A DNA stretch of 64,000 nucleotides from Gymnopus androsaceus JB14. Taxonomy: Eukaryota; Basidiomycota; Agaricomycetes; Agaricales; Omphalotaceae. The stretch is from positions 1 through 64,000 of the forward strand of contig ML769446.1 of NCBI GenBank assembly GCA_009733575.1, in the 5' to 3' direction. The notes under the pieces were generated by a model. The model saw nothing but the letters and a program-made list of their open reading frames with translations, was not told where the DNA came from and searched no databases. Shown here one piece after another: positions 46,532 through 57,226 of the stretch; the stretch's first letter is position 1, and each line of letters opens with the position of its first letter. The position numbers and the translations under genes were made by a program.

Positions 46532-47140
46532 TGTTACGACCATGCTGGCTACGGCTGGTACACTTACCGAGACAACCAAGATCCCTCTGTACTTATATTG
46601 GATATTTTCTTCTAAGTGACCAAGCCAGTCGGGCCGGTCACCTCAGTCCCTTTTGGTCCATTTCTTATTGTTTCCCATTCACTCTCACGTTTAACAATTA
46701 CTCTAACCGAAAGACAATTACTTATTATTCTCCTTCCTGGCCGACTTATATCGTACGGGAAGCTATTATCTTTATTTAACAATAAGGACTACCGTATATA
46801 AGCCGACTCATCTTGTATAGTAGTCTTTAGTTTAAATATCGACTTGGATTAACCCTATATTCGACTCAACGCCTTCCGGCCTTGATCCTTTACTCACCAA
46901 CGACCTTCGGCGTCGTCAAGTCCATCTCGGACACCTTTACCAACGACCTTCGGTGTCGTCGCTTCCATTCCCTTCAGGACCATTGGCGTAGCAAGGGTCC
47001 GTCCTAATAGACGGTCTGCGGTCCGCTTCCTTCTCGTGTCTCCGGTCGGCAACTACTTCGGTTGCCTCGGTTTATACTTTGGTCCGACCTGGCTTGACTT
47101 CTTTCAGGTCCGGCTCCCCCCCGGTAGCACGGTCCTAGCA
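46532..47140. mobile_element. Solo LTR 2, TSD GCACT
   Basis: The 609-bp insert begins TGTTACGACC and ends GGTCCTAGCA, with GCACT on both sides (46527-46531 and 47141-47145). The pre-insertion site would read GTTAGCACTAAAAACT, which fits the array unit (GTTAGTACTAAAAACT). The internal sequence holds two CCAACGACCTTCGG repeats. It is unrelated to solo LTR 1. Confidence 0.8.
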
Positions 47141-47383
47141 GCACTAAAAACTGGGAGTTACTAGTAGTACTGATGGTAGCACTAAAAACTTGGAGCTACT
47201 AGTACTAGCATTAGTACATTGTAACTTGGAGTTATAGTAGTACTGATGGTAGTACTAAAAACTCGGAGCTACTAGTACTAGCATTAGTATGTTGTAACTT
47301 GGAGTTATAGTAGTACCAATGGTAGTACTAAAAACTCGGAGCTACTAGTACTAGCATTAGTATGTTGTAACTTGGAGTTATAG

Positions 47384-47777
47384 TACTGTACCATTTCGAT
47401 CGAGCGTTCAGTCATGCATCATGGGCACCTCTGAACTGAACTAAAATCCACATTCATCATGCATCATATGAGCCTCTGAACTTGGGCAGAATTCATCATT
47501 TCGTGCATAAATAATCAAATTTTTAATTTCTTTTCATTTGCAGCTGGCTTTTTTGCATGACACAGTCACATTGGGTATCAAAGGAAGGTTATTATCAATT
47601 TCCCAGCTCACAACAAACTTTTAGTGCATGTTTTACTCTGAAAAAGTATCAACTCAATGGTGAATGAACTCAAAAATTTTTGCATCATGCATCATTGGCA
47701 ACAGTGAACTAATGAACTGCTGGTGTCAATGCATCATGCATCATCCTGGATGAACACTTGATCGAAATGCTACAGTA
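47384..47777. mobile_element. MITE of the TACTGTACC family inside the array
   Basis: The ends TACTGTACCATTTCGATCGA and TCGAAATGCTACAGTA are near-perfect inverted repeats. Removing the insert with one TA regenerates GTTATAGTAGTACCAATGG, exactly the array unit, so the target duplication is TA. ATGCATCATG words recur inside both halves. It is non-coding. Confidence 0.85.
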
Positions 47778-48341
47778 GTACCAATGGTAGTACTAAAAAC
47801 TCGGAGTTATAGTAGTACCAATGGTAGTACTAAAAACTCGGAGTTATAGTAGTACCAATGGTAGTACTAAAAACTCGGAGTTATAGTAGTACCAATGGTA
47901 GTACTAAAAACTCGGAGTTACTAGTACTAGCATTGGTACATTGTAACTTGGAGTTATAGTAGTACCAACGGTAGTACTAAAAACTTGGAGTTACTCATAC
48001 TAACATGGGTACCTTGTAATTCCAAGTTACAGTAGTACTAATGGTAGTACTAAAAACTCGGAGTTACTAGTACTCACATGAGTATCTTGTAACTCCAAGT
48101 TATGGTAGTACCAATGTTAGTACTAAAAACTCGGAGTTACTAGTACCAACATGAGTATCTTGTAGCATTAAGTTATGGTAGTATTAATGTTAGTAATAAA
48201 ACTTAGAGTTACGAGTACCAACATTAGTACCTTGTAACTCCAGGTTATACTAGTACTAATGTTAGTACTAGTAACTCGGAGTTTTTAGTACTGGTGTTTC
48301 CAAGTTGCTAGTAATAATGTTTATACTGATAACTCTTTGAG

Positions 48342-48765
48342 TAGTGTGTGGCTTGCATCGGGCTGGGTGCCCAAAACATCAACCCAACCCAGACCCGAGG
48401 CTATACCCATACCCGGTTTGCTGGGTACAGGTTTCTCCAGGTTGGGTCGGGTTACAGTTTCTCCTGGACACCAGGAATCCCATATAGAAATACAAACCAA
48501 TAATGACATCATAATCAAAGAAAAAACTCGAATTTTCTGTGATATGACATCATCATTGAGGGTTCAGGTATTCTTGTATCAAAAAAAAAAACCAGTACCA
48601 CAAATGTACTACAGCTATAAGATCAATATCCAAAAAAATATTCTTGACCCTGGATGGATCTGGGTATATTGCCAGGTCAGGTCTGCAGAGCTGGACCCAG
48701 CACAACCCGGCACAGCCACCTGACCTGGAAACCTGGCTTACCCAGCATACCCAAGCCACACACTA
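48342..48765. mobile_element. hAT-type MITE with 8-bp target duplication
   Basis: The 424-bp element has perfect 14-bp ends TAGTGTGTGGCTTG / CAAGCCACACACTA. It is flanked by TCTTTGAG on both sides (48334-48341 and 48766-48773). Subterminal GGGTTGGGTCGGGTT- and CCAGGTCAGGTC-like words are present. TAGTG-type ends plus an 8-bp duplication fit hAT. There is no transposase inside. It sits at the edge of the tandem array. Confidence 0.85.
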
Positions 48766-50793
48766 TCTTTGAGTAATAAGTGTTAATACAATAAGTCAAG
48801 CTTACCAGTAGCCTGTACAAATCTACGCCTGAGTATTTTTGCTATTTTTGATGAATTTGGCAGGGATTTATAGGTCAATTTGTGAGCAGAAATTGGTGCT
48901 ATAGGGTGGGTATGTCAAACTTAGTAAATTTAATTTTTGCAGAAAATCCTGTTTGGAATGCTAATGATGTGCTAGCAGGCACAATCCCACCTCCTGAATA
49001 TTTTTAATAATTTTCATGATTTTGGGAAATTTTAATAATTTTTTGACCATTTATGGAGCCTAATGGTGAGTTTTTTTTTCCCAAAAATAAGTGCCCACAA
49101 GCTCCCTATGATACAAGCATCAATGGGCAAGCATCCCACCCTTTTTGACAGCACAAATGGCTATGCCAAATATACACTGAAATGTGTATAATGTTTTGCA
49201 AAAGATCCTGTTTCATATGCTAATTGAGTGCTAGCAGGCACAATCTTACTCCCTGAATATTTTTAATAATTTTCATGATTTTTTGACCATTTATGGGGCC
49301 CAATATCGAAATTTTTTCTAAAATAAGCGCCCACAAGCACCCTATGATGTAAGCATCTGTGGGCAGGCATCCCACCCTTTTTCGACAACACCAATGGCTA
49401 TGCCAAATATTCACTAAAACATGTATAATGTTTTGCAAAAGATCCTGTTTCATATGCTAATCAAGTGCTAGCAGGCCCAATCTTACTCCCTGAATATTTT
49501 TAATAATTTTCATGATTTTTTAACTATTTATGGGGCCCAATAGCGAATTTTTTCTAGAATAAGCGCCCACAAGCGCCCTATGATGTAAGCATCAGTGAGC
49601 AGGCATCCCACCCTTTTCGACAGCACCAATGGCTATGCCAAATATTCACTAAAACATGACCTAGATACTATGCTAAATATGCAGCATTAGGTCCAATAAG
49701 CGCCAGGAGCATGGGGAGAATCGGAAACAACAATTTGGCCGAAATGCCGAGAGGCGGCAGGGGTGGCCAGGTAGCTATCGGGATTTTTGGTAAATGCCAA
49801 AATTTTTTTACCTTGGAGTTATTGGGAATCCTTTGCAAAACGACTCCTGATAACTATCGGGATATTTAGCTTAGATGTAGCAGCATCTGGTGCCTAATGT
49901 CCGTTCATCTGCTTCTTATGAGCATTATACCCTATTTCTATCTGGGTTATACACCTTTGGTCCTTTCCTGGGCGACACGTACTGCTATTTGGCTGACGCA
50001 TGTCCAGTGCCGTGCTCACTAATCCCATCATAGTTCTGTTTCTTGTCGTAACTTATTGTGTCCTCCTTTCCTTCTTTTGTATTATCATTCTCCATCCTCG
50101 TAGCTTTCCAATCATACCCATATCTCTATATCCCTGCAGTATATTCATGCAGGAAAACACCAACTAATGTATGGTGTTATTCTCCTAGCTCGAATCTCTG
50201 TCTATTATGCATCGTTTCTTCCGTTTCTTGGCAGACACGTATGCCTTCCAATACTGATACACATCACTTCGAGGGTCTATGTATACTTTCTTGGCTTTGT
50301 CAATCCTCCTGTTCTTATTTTGTTCTTTCGGCGGCGTGTGCCGGTTATCCATTTGTTTGGTGCCAAACAGAATATTAGCGCTTCCTTGGTATCAAGCTTC
50401 AAAGTATCCTTTGGCTATCATGATAATCTTGGCATCAGCCCACTGGAATTGGTTCTGTCCTGTTTTGCAAAGTTTATATCCTTCCATAATCCCTGAGTTA
50501 CTTATCTTCAGAGTGTATCCTTTGGAGCTCAAGTCTATGTGGGCGATATGCCTCTTTTAATATGAGTTCTGGCGTTGACATGCCAGTAAGACTCCGCTAC
50601 CGGACTATGGATTCCTACAAACTACTTAGAGCTGATATTCCGTTTAATACCGTGGCTCTGTTGGTCCGAGTATTTCCACACTTATTAGACTCATTAGAGC
50701 TATCAGCTCGGGCTCACTATAGCTCTCTTATACTGTCTCTAGAAGCAAACTTGTCAAGAATCGTGTTCTCGAGGTCTTGCCAAAAATTTGGTG

Positions 50794-51172
50794 TACTGTA
50801 CTCTTCCGACCAAGTGTTCACGGGGTGTGACAAGTGACCTACCCTGTTCAGAATTCTAAGTGTTCACAGATCACAGTGACCTGTGACCAACCTGTGAACT
50901 GTTCACTGGGAGTGGATTCTGGTGGATTATCTGTACTTATTTCACAATATGATCTTCATTTTACCTTATTTGAAACTATTTCTGGTTTGTTTATATGTAG
51001 ACTGAGGAATTTGAGTTTTTTAAAAGTATTTTTTGAACTATCTTGAGAATTTTTTTTTGTTTTGGTTGTCACGGTGTTCACAACCCCAAGTGACCAGTGA
51101 CACCCTTCTGTGAACTGTTCATTTTGGGCTGATGTGATGCGTGACTGAACACTTGGTCGGAAGAGTACAGTA
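50794..51172. mobile_element. MITE of the TACTGTACC family, divergent copy
   Basis: The 27-bp ends TACTGTACTCTTCCGACCAA plus GTGTTCA are perfect inverted repeats bounded by TA. The interior has GTGACAAGTGACC and GTGACCAGTGACA words near the ends. The same outer bases as other copies but a different second block suggest a subfamily. Confidence 0.8.
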
Positions 51173-52280
51173 TTAGCATTTTTGGAAAACCTTGTCCAAA
51201 TCAATCTTGGTGATGGCAATAATTCAATAAATAAATAAAATTCTAAAAATGTAAACACTCTTCCTGCTGTAAGCCTTGTATTCTGGTGGTTTTTGTTCAC
51301 TGTGCTGGATGTTGCCCAGCACAGTGAGCAAGTACAAAATACTGACTATCCTACCCTTGACCTAGACAAGTAGTCAGCTTTGTAACCTTGTTAAGCATGC
51401 TGAGAAGTACTTAGTATCCAATATACATAATTTACAGTTGGATTTTGGTAGTCTACTCTGTGATACTGTGTGCAGTGGAGGGCATGCAAGGAGCATTCAC
51501 CATTGAGTTGCAGTTACACCAAGGGAATTTCTATTGAATTCCTTGTTTAGAATTATATTTATTTATTGAATTTTTATTGTCACCAAGATTTTGATACAAA
51601 TAATATGTATCATGTAAGAGCTTAGGTACCTAATGCCATCTAGTACCACAGTAGCAGTAGCAAAATGCAAGTAAGCACTGAGCAGCAGTAATTGTCACTT
51701 TTCAAAAATTACACAAGGACATAAATATTTGAAAAAAAGCAGAGTCACACTTTAATATGTGTGACAGGGCTGCTAAATAACACTTCAAGAGGGTTGTCTG
51801 TTAAGGGGGGTTATTGTCAAGCAAAGGGGTTGTCAAATAGAATGATCCCAAGTAGAATACCTTAGTTACATGCTAGATTAGATTACAATTACTTATGACC
51901 TTGCAGAAACCCCTATAGGTTCCCTATATATATACAAGTACTTACAATCAACTCACCTCAAACCACTACATTGTACTGGCACTGAGGTGAGCTTGCCAAA
52001 CTTTACCTTACTTACTATTATACTTACATTATATCAGACTTGTACCATTTATCTAATATCTACAGATCCCTGAGCGCCATTTCAAGTACAACGTTTTATA
52101 CCTCAACATAAATTTTATATACAATGTACTGAATATTTTTGCAGGCAAGGAAGCCCGGGTTCCTGTGCCAGAAATGTCCAGCCTTTAGATACTGGGAATT
52201 CCTAATAACTATGGGTCTCTCTATCCTTGGTTTTATCACTAAAATCACTTAAAATGTGCCTAACACTCTGGGTCTCCTTT

Positions 52281-52793
52281 GTACTCACTATGTACCAAAG
52301 TGACCGGACATTCTGTATTTCGAGTGCGGGAACAGGATTTCTGAAATTTTAATGGTCATTTCCAGATTATACACATAAAAATACACTTGATACATGCTTC
52401 AGCTGAGAGCTGTGGCACCGGCAGAGCTGTACTACTGCCAAATTGAAAAATAACAAATTTTAATCCCTACTGCAATATATCTGATGATTTTCCAGGATTT
52501 TATGACCTCCATGTGGGCCCCAGGTGGTCTCAAATAAGCTCAAATTTTTTCACTATGTGGGGCTGCTTTATTACATGCACAGAAACAATCTAGTCCAGAC
52601 TGAACATTGTTTAGTTTGATTAGCTACATAAATATGGCAGTTTCTCACCAGAATGGCCATTCTTAGAATTTTTTTTTGGAGGTTTTTATTAAGTCCTAAG
52701 ATAATCCTTCAATGCCACAAAAGGGCCAGGGTTAATAGTGGCTGTGGTTGAGGAGATACTGCATGTCCGGTTACTTTTGTACATAGCAAGTAC
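52281..52793. mobile_element. Possible TIR element with 30-bp ends
   Basis: The segment 52281-52310 (GTACTCACTATGTACCAAAG and on to GACCGGACA) matches the complement of 52764-52793 at 26 of 30 positions. No target duplication is obvious, and the interior is non-coding. It is likely an old MITE. Confidence 0.45.
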
Positions 52794-53331
52794 CTAGTGT
52801 AAACATCACAAAACAAGTATAGCTACTTGCTACAATGAAGCTTACACTAGATACACTGGTTGCCTTCTTGCCTAGTGAAGACGTCGCGAGCCAAGTGGTC
52901 AAGACTGCCTGAAGTAGGAGTCTCGATTACTTGCCACAACGGCGGGAACACTAGGTGCCCGCAACATGCATACAGGCACTATGCATGCAGTGCGCAACCC
53001 GGATGTTTCTGAATGGGACGGCGCCGGTTTACCTACCTACCTACCTTCGCATCCTGCCTGAGAAATGTTATTTTGTCCCTTTGCAGAAAGTTCAAGCTTT
53101 CTTCTCAAGTTCTATGAAATATGTATTTCTATATTCCTCCAAAATAGTATATTTCTTTTATCCATTGAATTTATTTATATCCCACAATGCTTCAGTCAGA
53201 CTGAAGCATAATTATTGGCAATGTGCATTCAATATAGATTTTGATCTACCGGGACTGCATATGATGCCACGTCGTCACATTTCTTTCTTGAACAGCAACT
53301 GCCACCTTGTGTCTCAACCTTCTCATTCATT

Positions 53332-54629
53332 ATGTTCTTGGACACCACCCTTCCTCAGGAAATAACAGATCGCATAATCGACGATCTCCGTGAATTTCCA
53401 GAAACCCTGAAATCATCTGCATTGGTCTGCTCACAGTGGCTACCACGGTCCCGATGGAATATGTTTCGATCCATTTCATTTGTAGACAAACATTTAAATA
53501 TCCATGTTCATGCCTCCTCCCTTCGCAGAATGTTTGGTCGTCTCCTTGCATGCCTTCAGGGTTCACCTGAACTTGGCGCACTCGTGGAGGAGCTCACGAT
53601 GGACTGTGGGGGAAAAACTGATCTGGCAATCTCATTCATTGCAAACTTGCATCTCTTCCCCCATCTACGTGTGTTGTACATTCGACGGTTATCATTACCA
53701 AGGGAATTGACGGCTCTCGCTGACAGGATGAGCTTGGATGAATTTGGTCACTGTATTGCCAAATCCGCGATCGGAAACCTTCAGAGCCTCACCTTGAACA
53801 GCGTATTCTTTCCAGGTGCTTATCTTCTTCGATTACTAGATGAAGCTCAATTGCACAACCTGAGCTATCTGGAACTGTGTATGGTCCAAGCCTACGATTA
53901 TGATTTCCTTGCTGATGGCAGAGAGCATTTGCCTTCGCTAGTGTTAGGCACACTGGCACCTCCTGTGTCTGGGCTCCGAACCTTAAAGGTTTACCAGGTC
54001 AGTAGTGCAATGCAAGCATTACTGATCCGATTTGGAGTACATCTCAGGGGTCTCCAGACTCTTTCTTATAATGATAAAAATGCAACACTCCTGGATGAAA
54101 TTCTTCAGAATTGTAGACATTCCCTGGAAACTCTTGAAGTGGGATTATACCCAGGTATGTTATTCAAATGACCAGTGGTTATACTACTTACGTCAACTCA
54201 TAGTCGCTTTGTTTTGTGGTTACAGATATCTCATCTGACATCTCACCTTCTTATCTACCAAATCTCAAGTGTTTCAGTGTCCGAGTCTTATGGAACAGTT
54301 CTGGGCCGTTCCGACCTTCCATAGAGCAATTCGCGTCGATGCTCTGGAGACTCCATGTAGCTGGCAGCACTGTTATTCAGGAAATTGAATTCAATGTTAC
54401 AACTCTTCTACCGCCCTCCAAAGAGATTCACCCACGAGATTGGGCAGCTCTAGATGCATGCTTTGCTGCATTAGGACGAGATCAACCCACACTGAGGAAG
54501 CTCAGTGTCCTCATGCAGAGGCCAATGATTCATGAAACCGAGTTGAAAAGAAGAAAAGTTTGGGTTTTTATGAATTGCTTTCCTTTATCAAGGGAGATTG
54601 CAATCTTTCATGTTCGTTTGACATTGTAA
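53332..54629 (+). CDS. F-box-like protein with leucine-rich region
   Basis: Two exons (53332-54154 and 54226-54629) join in frame to 408 residues. The start MFLDTTLPQEITDRIIDDL leads into an F-box-like motif (LPQEITDRIIDDLREFPETL, SSALVCSQWLPRSR), the segment that binds Skp1 in SCF ubiquitin ligases. The rest shows irregular Leu-rich repeats (LFPHLRVLYIRRLSLP, IGNLQSLTLNSVFF, LHNLSYLELC, LRTLKVYQV), the usual substrate-recognition part. Agaricomycetes have hundreds of such genes and targets are not predictable. The frame is clean. Upstream DNA to 52800 is repeat-rich, so the promoter lies in or next to old transposon sequence. Confidence 0.8.
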
Positions 54630-54879
54630 AAAAGGACTCAGAGTTAAAGTAGTGTAGAATACTGTAGTAACTGTTCTTCTATTGCATCTTGAATGCTTCA
54701 ATAATCAAGGACAATCATTTTGAAGAGCGGATCTGACGTGAATTCTTTCAAAGTTAGACTGTTCCTTTAAAAATGACTGACAAAAAATTCAACAAGATCA
54801 GTTGAGGTTACTCGTAACTCTTGGCCCATTAAACGAGTGTACTGTACATTGAGTTGTCACTGACTCCGAGGATCCCATT

Positions 54880-55454
54880 TTCACCAATCTATATACATCT
54901 TTCATTGGACACCGACTCCAGAGCTAATTCAGACTTGGCATTCATGGTGAATAGGATCGCAACAATAGCGTCGCTGATATGCGTAAATACTGGACTCGTC
55001 GCTGCCCTGTCGGTTATGCGGTTGTGCGGCTCTTCTCACTAAATGGCTTATCTTCTTCAGTCTTCACTTTGTTATCGTAAAACGTTAGTTTGTTTCGCCT
55101 TATCTTTTAACGATGCTCTACTCAACTTTGCTGATCGATTCAGTGTACGCCAATTCGGTGCTAACAATGTGCGTACTCCTTTTAGGAGATCTCTGGGATC
55201 GATGTTACTAATCCTGAGTCCCTATATGTAGGCTCGAATACTAACCGCCAGAACCTTCGTCGGGTGAAGTTTTCGACCTGGACATGATCCGGTTTGGAAA
55301 TACCGCCAACACCATTACGCACACAAGGCCCAACTTCGGAGCTGCATCTCAGATCCCTCAGCCTCCGGTGCAAGTCAATGTGAATAAGACCGTGCAGGTG
55401 CATACAGACTCTTTAGATGATCATGATATTAGTTCTACTAAATCAGATCATTAA
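54880..55454 (+). pseudogene. C-terminal fragment of a DUF6534-type membrane protein
   Basis: The sequence closely matches the 3' exons of the gene at 60538-62604 (about 62008-62604): LDTDSRANSDL and INRIATIASLICV early, then FGNTANTI-type and QVNVNKT-type tail segments. The middle has lost frame, part of the SLHFVIAKR exon is degraded and there are no upstream exons. It is the left-hand end of a segmental duplication that continues into the bZIP gene. Confidence 0.7.
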
Positions 55455-56463
55455 TATCTGTCTAATACGCGTTGCGGTTGGGTGACATAGTGGTGGGGTC
55501 GATATACTAATAGGAGTTTGTGATGTTTTTCAATAGACTTCAATCGCACGCTCTTTTTTGCTTGGTTCCCGGCTGCTGGTGATCCCCTTTTCTCAGTGAG
55601 AAAACTATCGGGTTTGTGGGACTAGAAGATGGACCGGGTTGGCCCGTGTTTTTCTGTATACATAGCCATAGCCACCGGAATTGAACATTCCGGCTCGTTG
55701 ATTTTGTCGAAAGTACCAATATGTACGGACAGAAACAGAAGCGCTTGTCGAGGTTTGCTCTTTTCAAGCTCATTCCGTTGGAAACATCCGAAAGACAATG
55801 GATATCGTTTTCAAGATACATAACATAAAGGTAAGTAAATAGAAATGATTATTAATCAATCTTTCGCTCATGCCTGACGAAGAATCGTTCCGCCAATTCC
55901 ACGAGCATGGGTCGAGACCGGGGACGTCTGTACAATCATTGCAATGCCTGCTCTATCGGAATACAGATCGGCACGAGTCTCAAATGCCAGGAACCGATGC
56001 CCTTTAGGCTGAATTCTGAAGGGGGGTCGCCTTCCCGTTCTCCCCGCCGGACGAAGCGGAGGTGTGAAATAATGTAGTCCAGGTGTGTGTCCGTGTCTAG
56101 TCGGTATTACATATCTTTCCCATAAGGTCTTCTCTGAAAAAGCGATGGGCGCTGAGCCAGGGTGGGCATCAAGGAGACCAGTAAGCTCCAGAACGCCCTT
56201 GCTATTGTTCGGGAGATTCTGACATTGCTGTTGACAACAGTAATGGAATTTGAAGGGCGTTATGTATATGACCTGCCAGGAGTCCCAGGACCTCCCTCAG
56301 ATATTTAAATCTCATCTCTCATTCCATTTATAGTGTGGGGAAGCCAGGGGAAGCCGAACTTTGAGCCATTTGAATACGGGAGGAATGATTTCGAGTGATT
56401 TCGAATTTGCCGCTCGTTTAATACATTTTGACTTACACATCATTGGACCTAGTACACGAGCTG

Positions 56464-56471
56464 TATAAATA
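56464..56471 (+). promoter_or_regulatory. TATA box of the bZIP gene
   Basis: TATAAATA lies 80 nt upstream of the ATG at 56545. The corresponding spot before the second copy reads CATAAATA, near 63706. Confidence 0.5.
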
Positions 56472-56544
56472 CCGCCCGAGCCCGTGGCGCTTTTTTTCGC
56501 TCACCTCACATTCTTTCACAGCTGAAACCGCCTCCCTCCCACTC

Positions 56545-57226
56545 ATGACTCGTGGCCGCAAAAAAGATCTAACTATTCCGCCTTCGCGTGCTCTTGCCCA
56601 ACAGCGTGATTATCGTGCCAGAAAAGCACGATATCTGGCAGAACTTGAGGAGCATTGTCGTCGCGTAGAGCAGGAGAATGTTTTGCTCAAGCAAGAGGTC
56701 GAGTCTTTAAGGGCGGGTCTACCGGTCGCTGCATCGGAATCGCTTAATCCTCAATTGGTAAGTAAATGACGATCTACATTCGACGTCTACTAGCCATTGA
56801 ACCCAATATCAGGTATCTGCATCTTCAGACCTGATGAGGGATCTATCTGCTGCCTCTAGCTCTTTAGAGCGTTTTCAAAGGCTTGCTTACTCGCAAAGAG
56901 AGTCGGAGAGTCTGAGCGCTCGCCACCCCTCTCCAGCCCCTTCTACCTCGAGTTCTCATTCACAAAATATCTCCGAAATTTCGCGGCTACGGCCTGCTTT
57001 CTTTCCATCTCCGCCTTCAAGTTCAGATGCTCACGATATTGAACATGAACAGCAGCATAGCTTGAATGAGGATAGCTCGGTTAGGCCTCCAAGGTCTCAT
57101 TCACTGCGACAGATTCTCTGCCTTCCTTTGTTGTCAGATGCAGCCCTGGCAAGCCAACGAAATGCTTGTAGCTCATCCCCAGACAATGTTCTACATCCCT
57201 TGGGCTCCCTAGGCCCACCACTGTAA
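56545..57226 (+). CDS. bZIP transcription factor, copy 1
   Basis: Two exons (56545-56757 and 56813-57226) join in frame to 208 residues. Residues about 4-31 (RKKDLTIPPSRALAQQ, then RDYRARKARYLAELEEHC) form the basic region and the start of the zipper, followed by RVEQENVLLKQEVESL with leucines at heptad spacing. The usual Asn of the basic region is not obvious (AQQRDYRARK instead of NRxAQRxxR), which may alter DNA choice. The C-terminal half is Ser/Pro-rich and probably unstructured. Such factors bind DNA as dimers in the nucleus. A second copy starts at 63782 with near-identical sequence. It is the right-hand end of a 7 kb segmental duplication. Confidence 0.8.

Larger units (their letters stand above)
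45577..48333. repeat. Tandem array of 'GGTAGTACTAAAAACTCGGAGT' type units
   Basis: Units built from ACCAATGGTAGTACTAAAAA, CTCGGAGTTACTAGTACTAG and TTGTAACTTGGAGTTATAGT recur with short (about 40 bp) and longer (about 75 bp) periods, some as tight perfect repeats (47780-47900). The array is cut by the solo LTRs 45655-46436 and 46532-47140 and the MITE 47384-47777, and each interruption keeps recognisable array sequence on both sides. It forms the centre of the fold-back element. Confidence 0.85.
44288..49873. mobile_element. Fold-back element with ~1 kb inverted arms
   Basis: The left arm starts TAAGCTAAATATCCCGATAG and the right arm ends with the exact complement. The arms run to about 45330 and from about 48840, and match imperfectly over most of 1 kb. 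Each arm contains two to three internal copies of a unit of about 250 bp with words such as GCATAGCCATTGGTGCTGTC, CCCACTGATGCTTACATCAT and ATCTTTTGCAAAACATTATA. No coding sequence is evident. Target duplications are not evident at the outer ends, so the outer boundary is provisional. The tandem array, two solo LTRs and two MITEs lie between the arms. Confidence 0.7.
42719..51849. mobile_element. 9.1 kb TIR element of the GGGATWATTCTA family with 8-bp target duplication
   Basis: The left end GGATTATTCTATTTGACAAC and the complement of the right end (GGATCATTCTATTTGACAAC) are inverted repeats with one mismatch in the first 20 bases, followed by ACAACCC words. Both sides are flanked by AAGTAGAA (42711-42718 and 51850-51857), a perfect 8-bp target duplication. 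This points to a hAT-type (8-bp) transposase. I found no transposase inside, so the element is non-autonomous. Later insertions make up over 5.9 kb of it; the shorter relative at 3078-3793 has the same ends. Two ORF-rich stretches (43556-43927 and 50058-50837) are unrecognised. Confidence 0.8.
42650..52064 (+). repeat. Probable Copia 3' LTR interrupted by a 9.1 kb insertion
   Basis: After the polypurine tract the sequence starts TGTTGTTGTTCATGG. It runs 69 bp to the insertion at 42719, resumes at 51850, and could end at TACA near 52064, giving a TG...CA LTR of about 280 bp. The start follows from the polypurine tract; the end is a guess, as no second LTR is in the window. Confidence 0.45.

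Noticed and set aside
50058..50837. Overlapping plus-strand ORFs near the right end of the 9.1 kb element
   Set aside because: Three frames are open for similar lengths with Ser/Phe/Leu-rich translations, typical of chance in C/T-rich DNA. The minus strand gives frequent stops.
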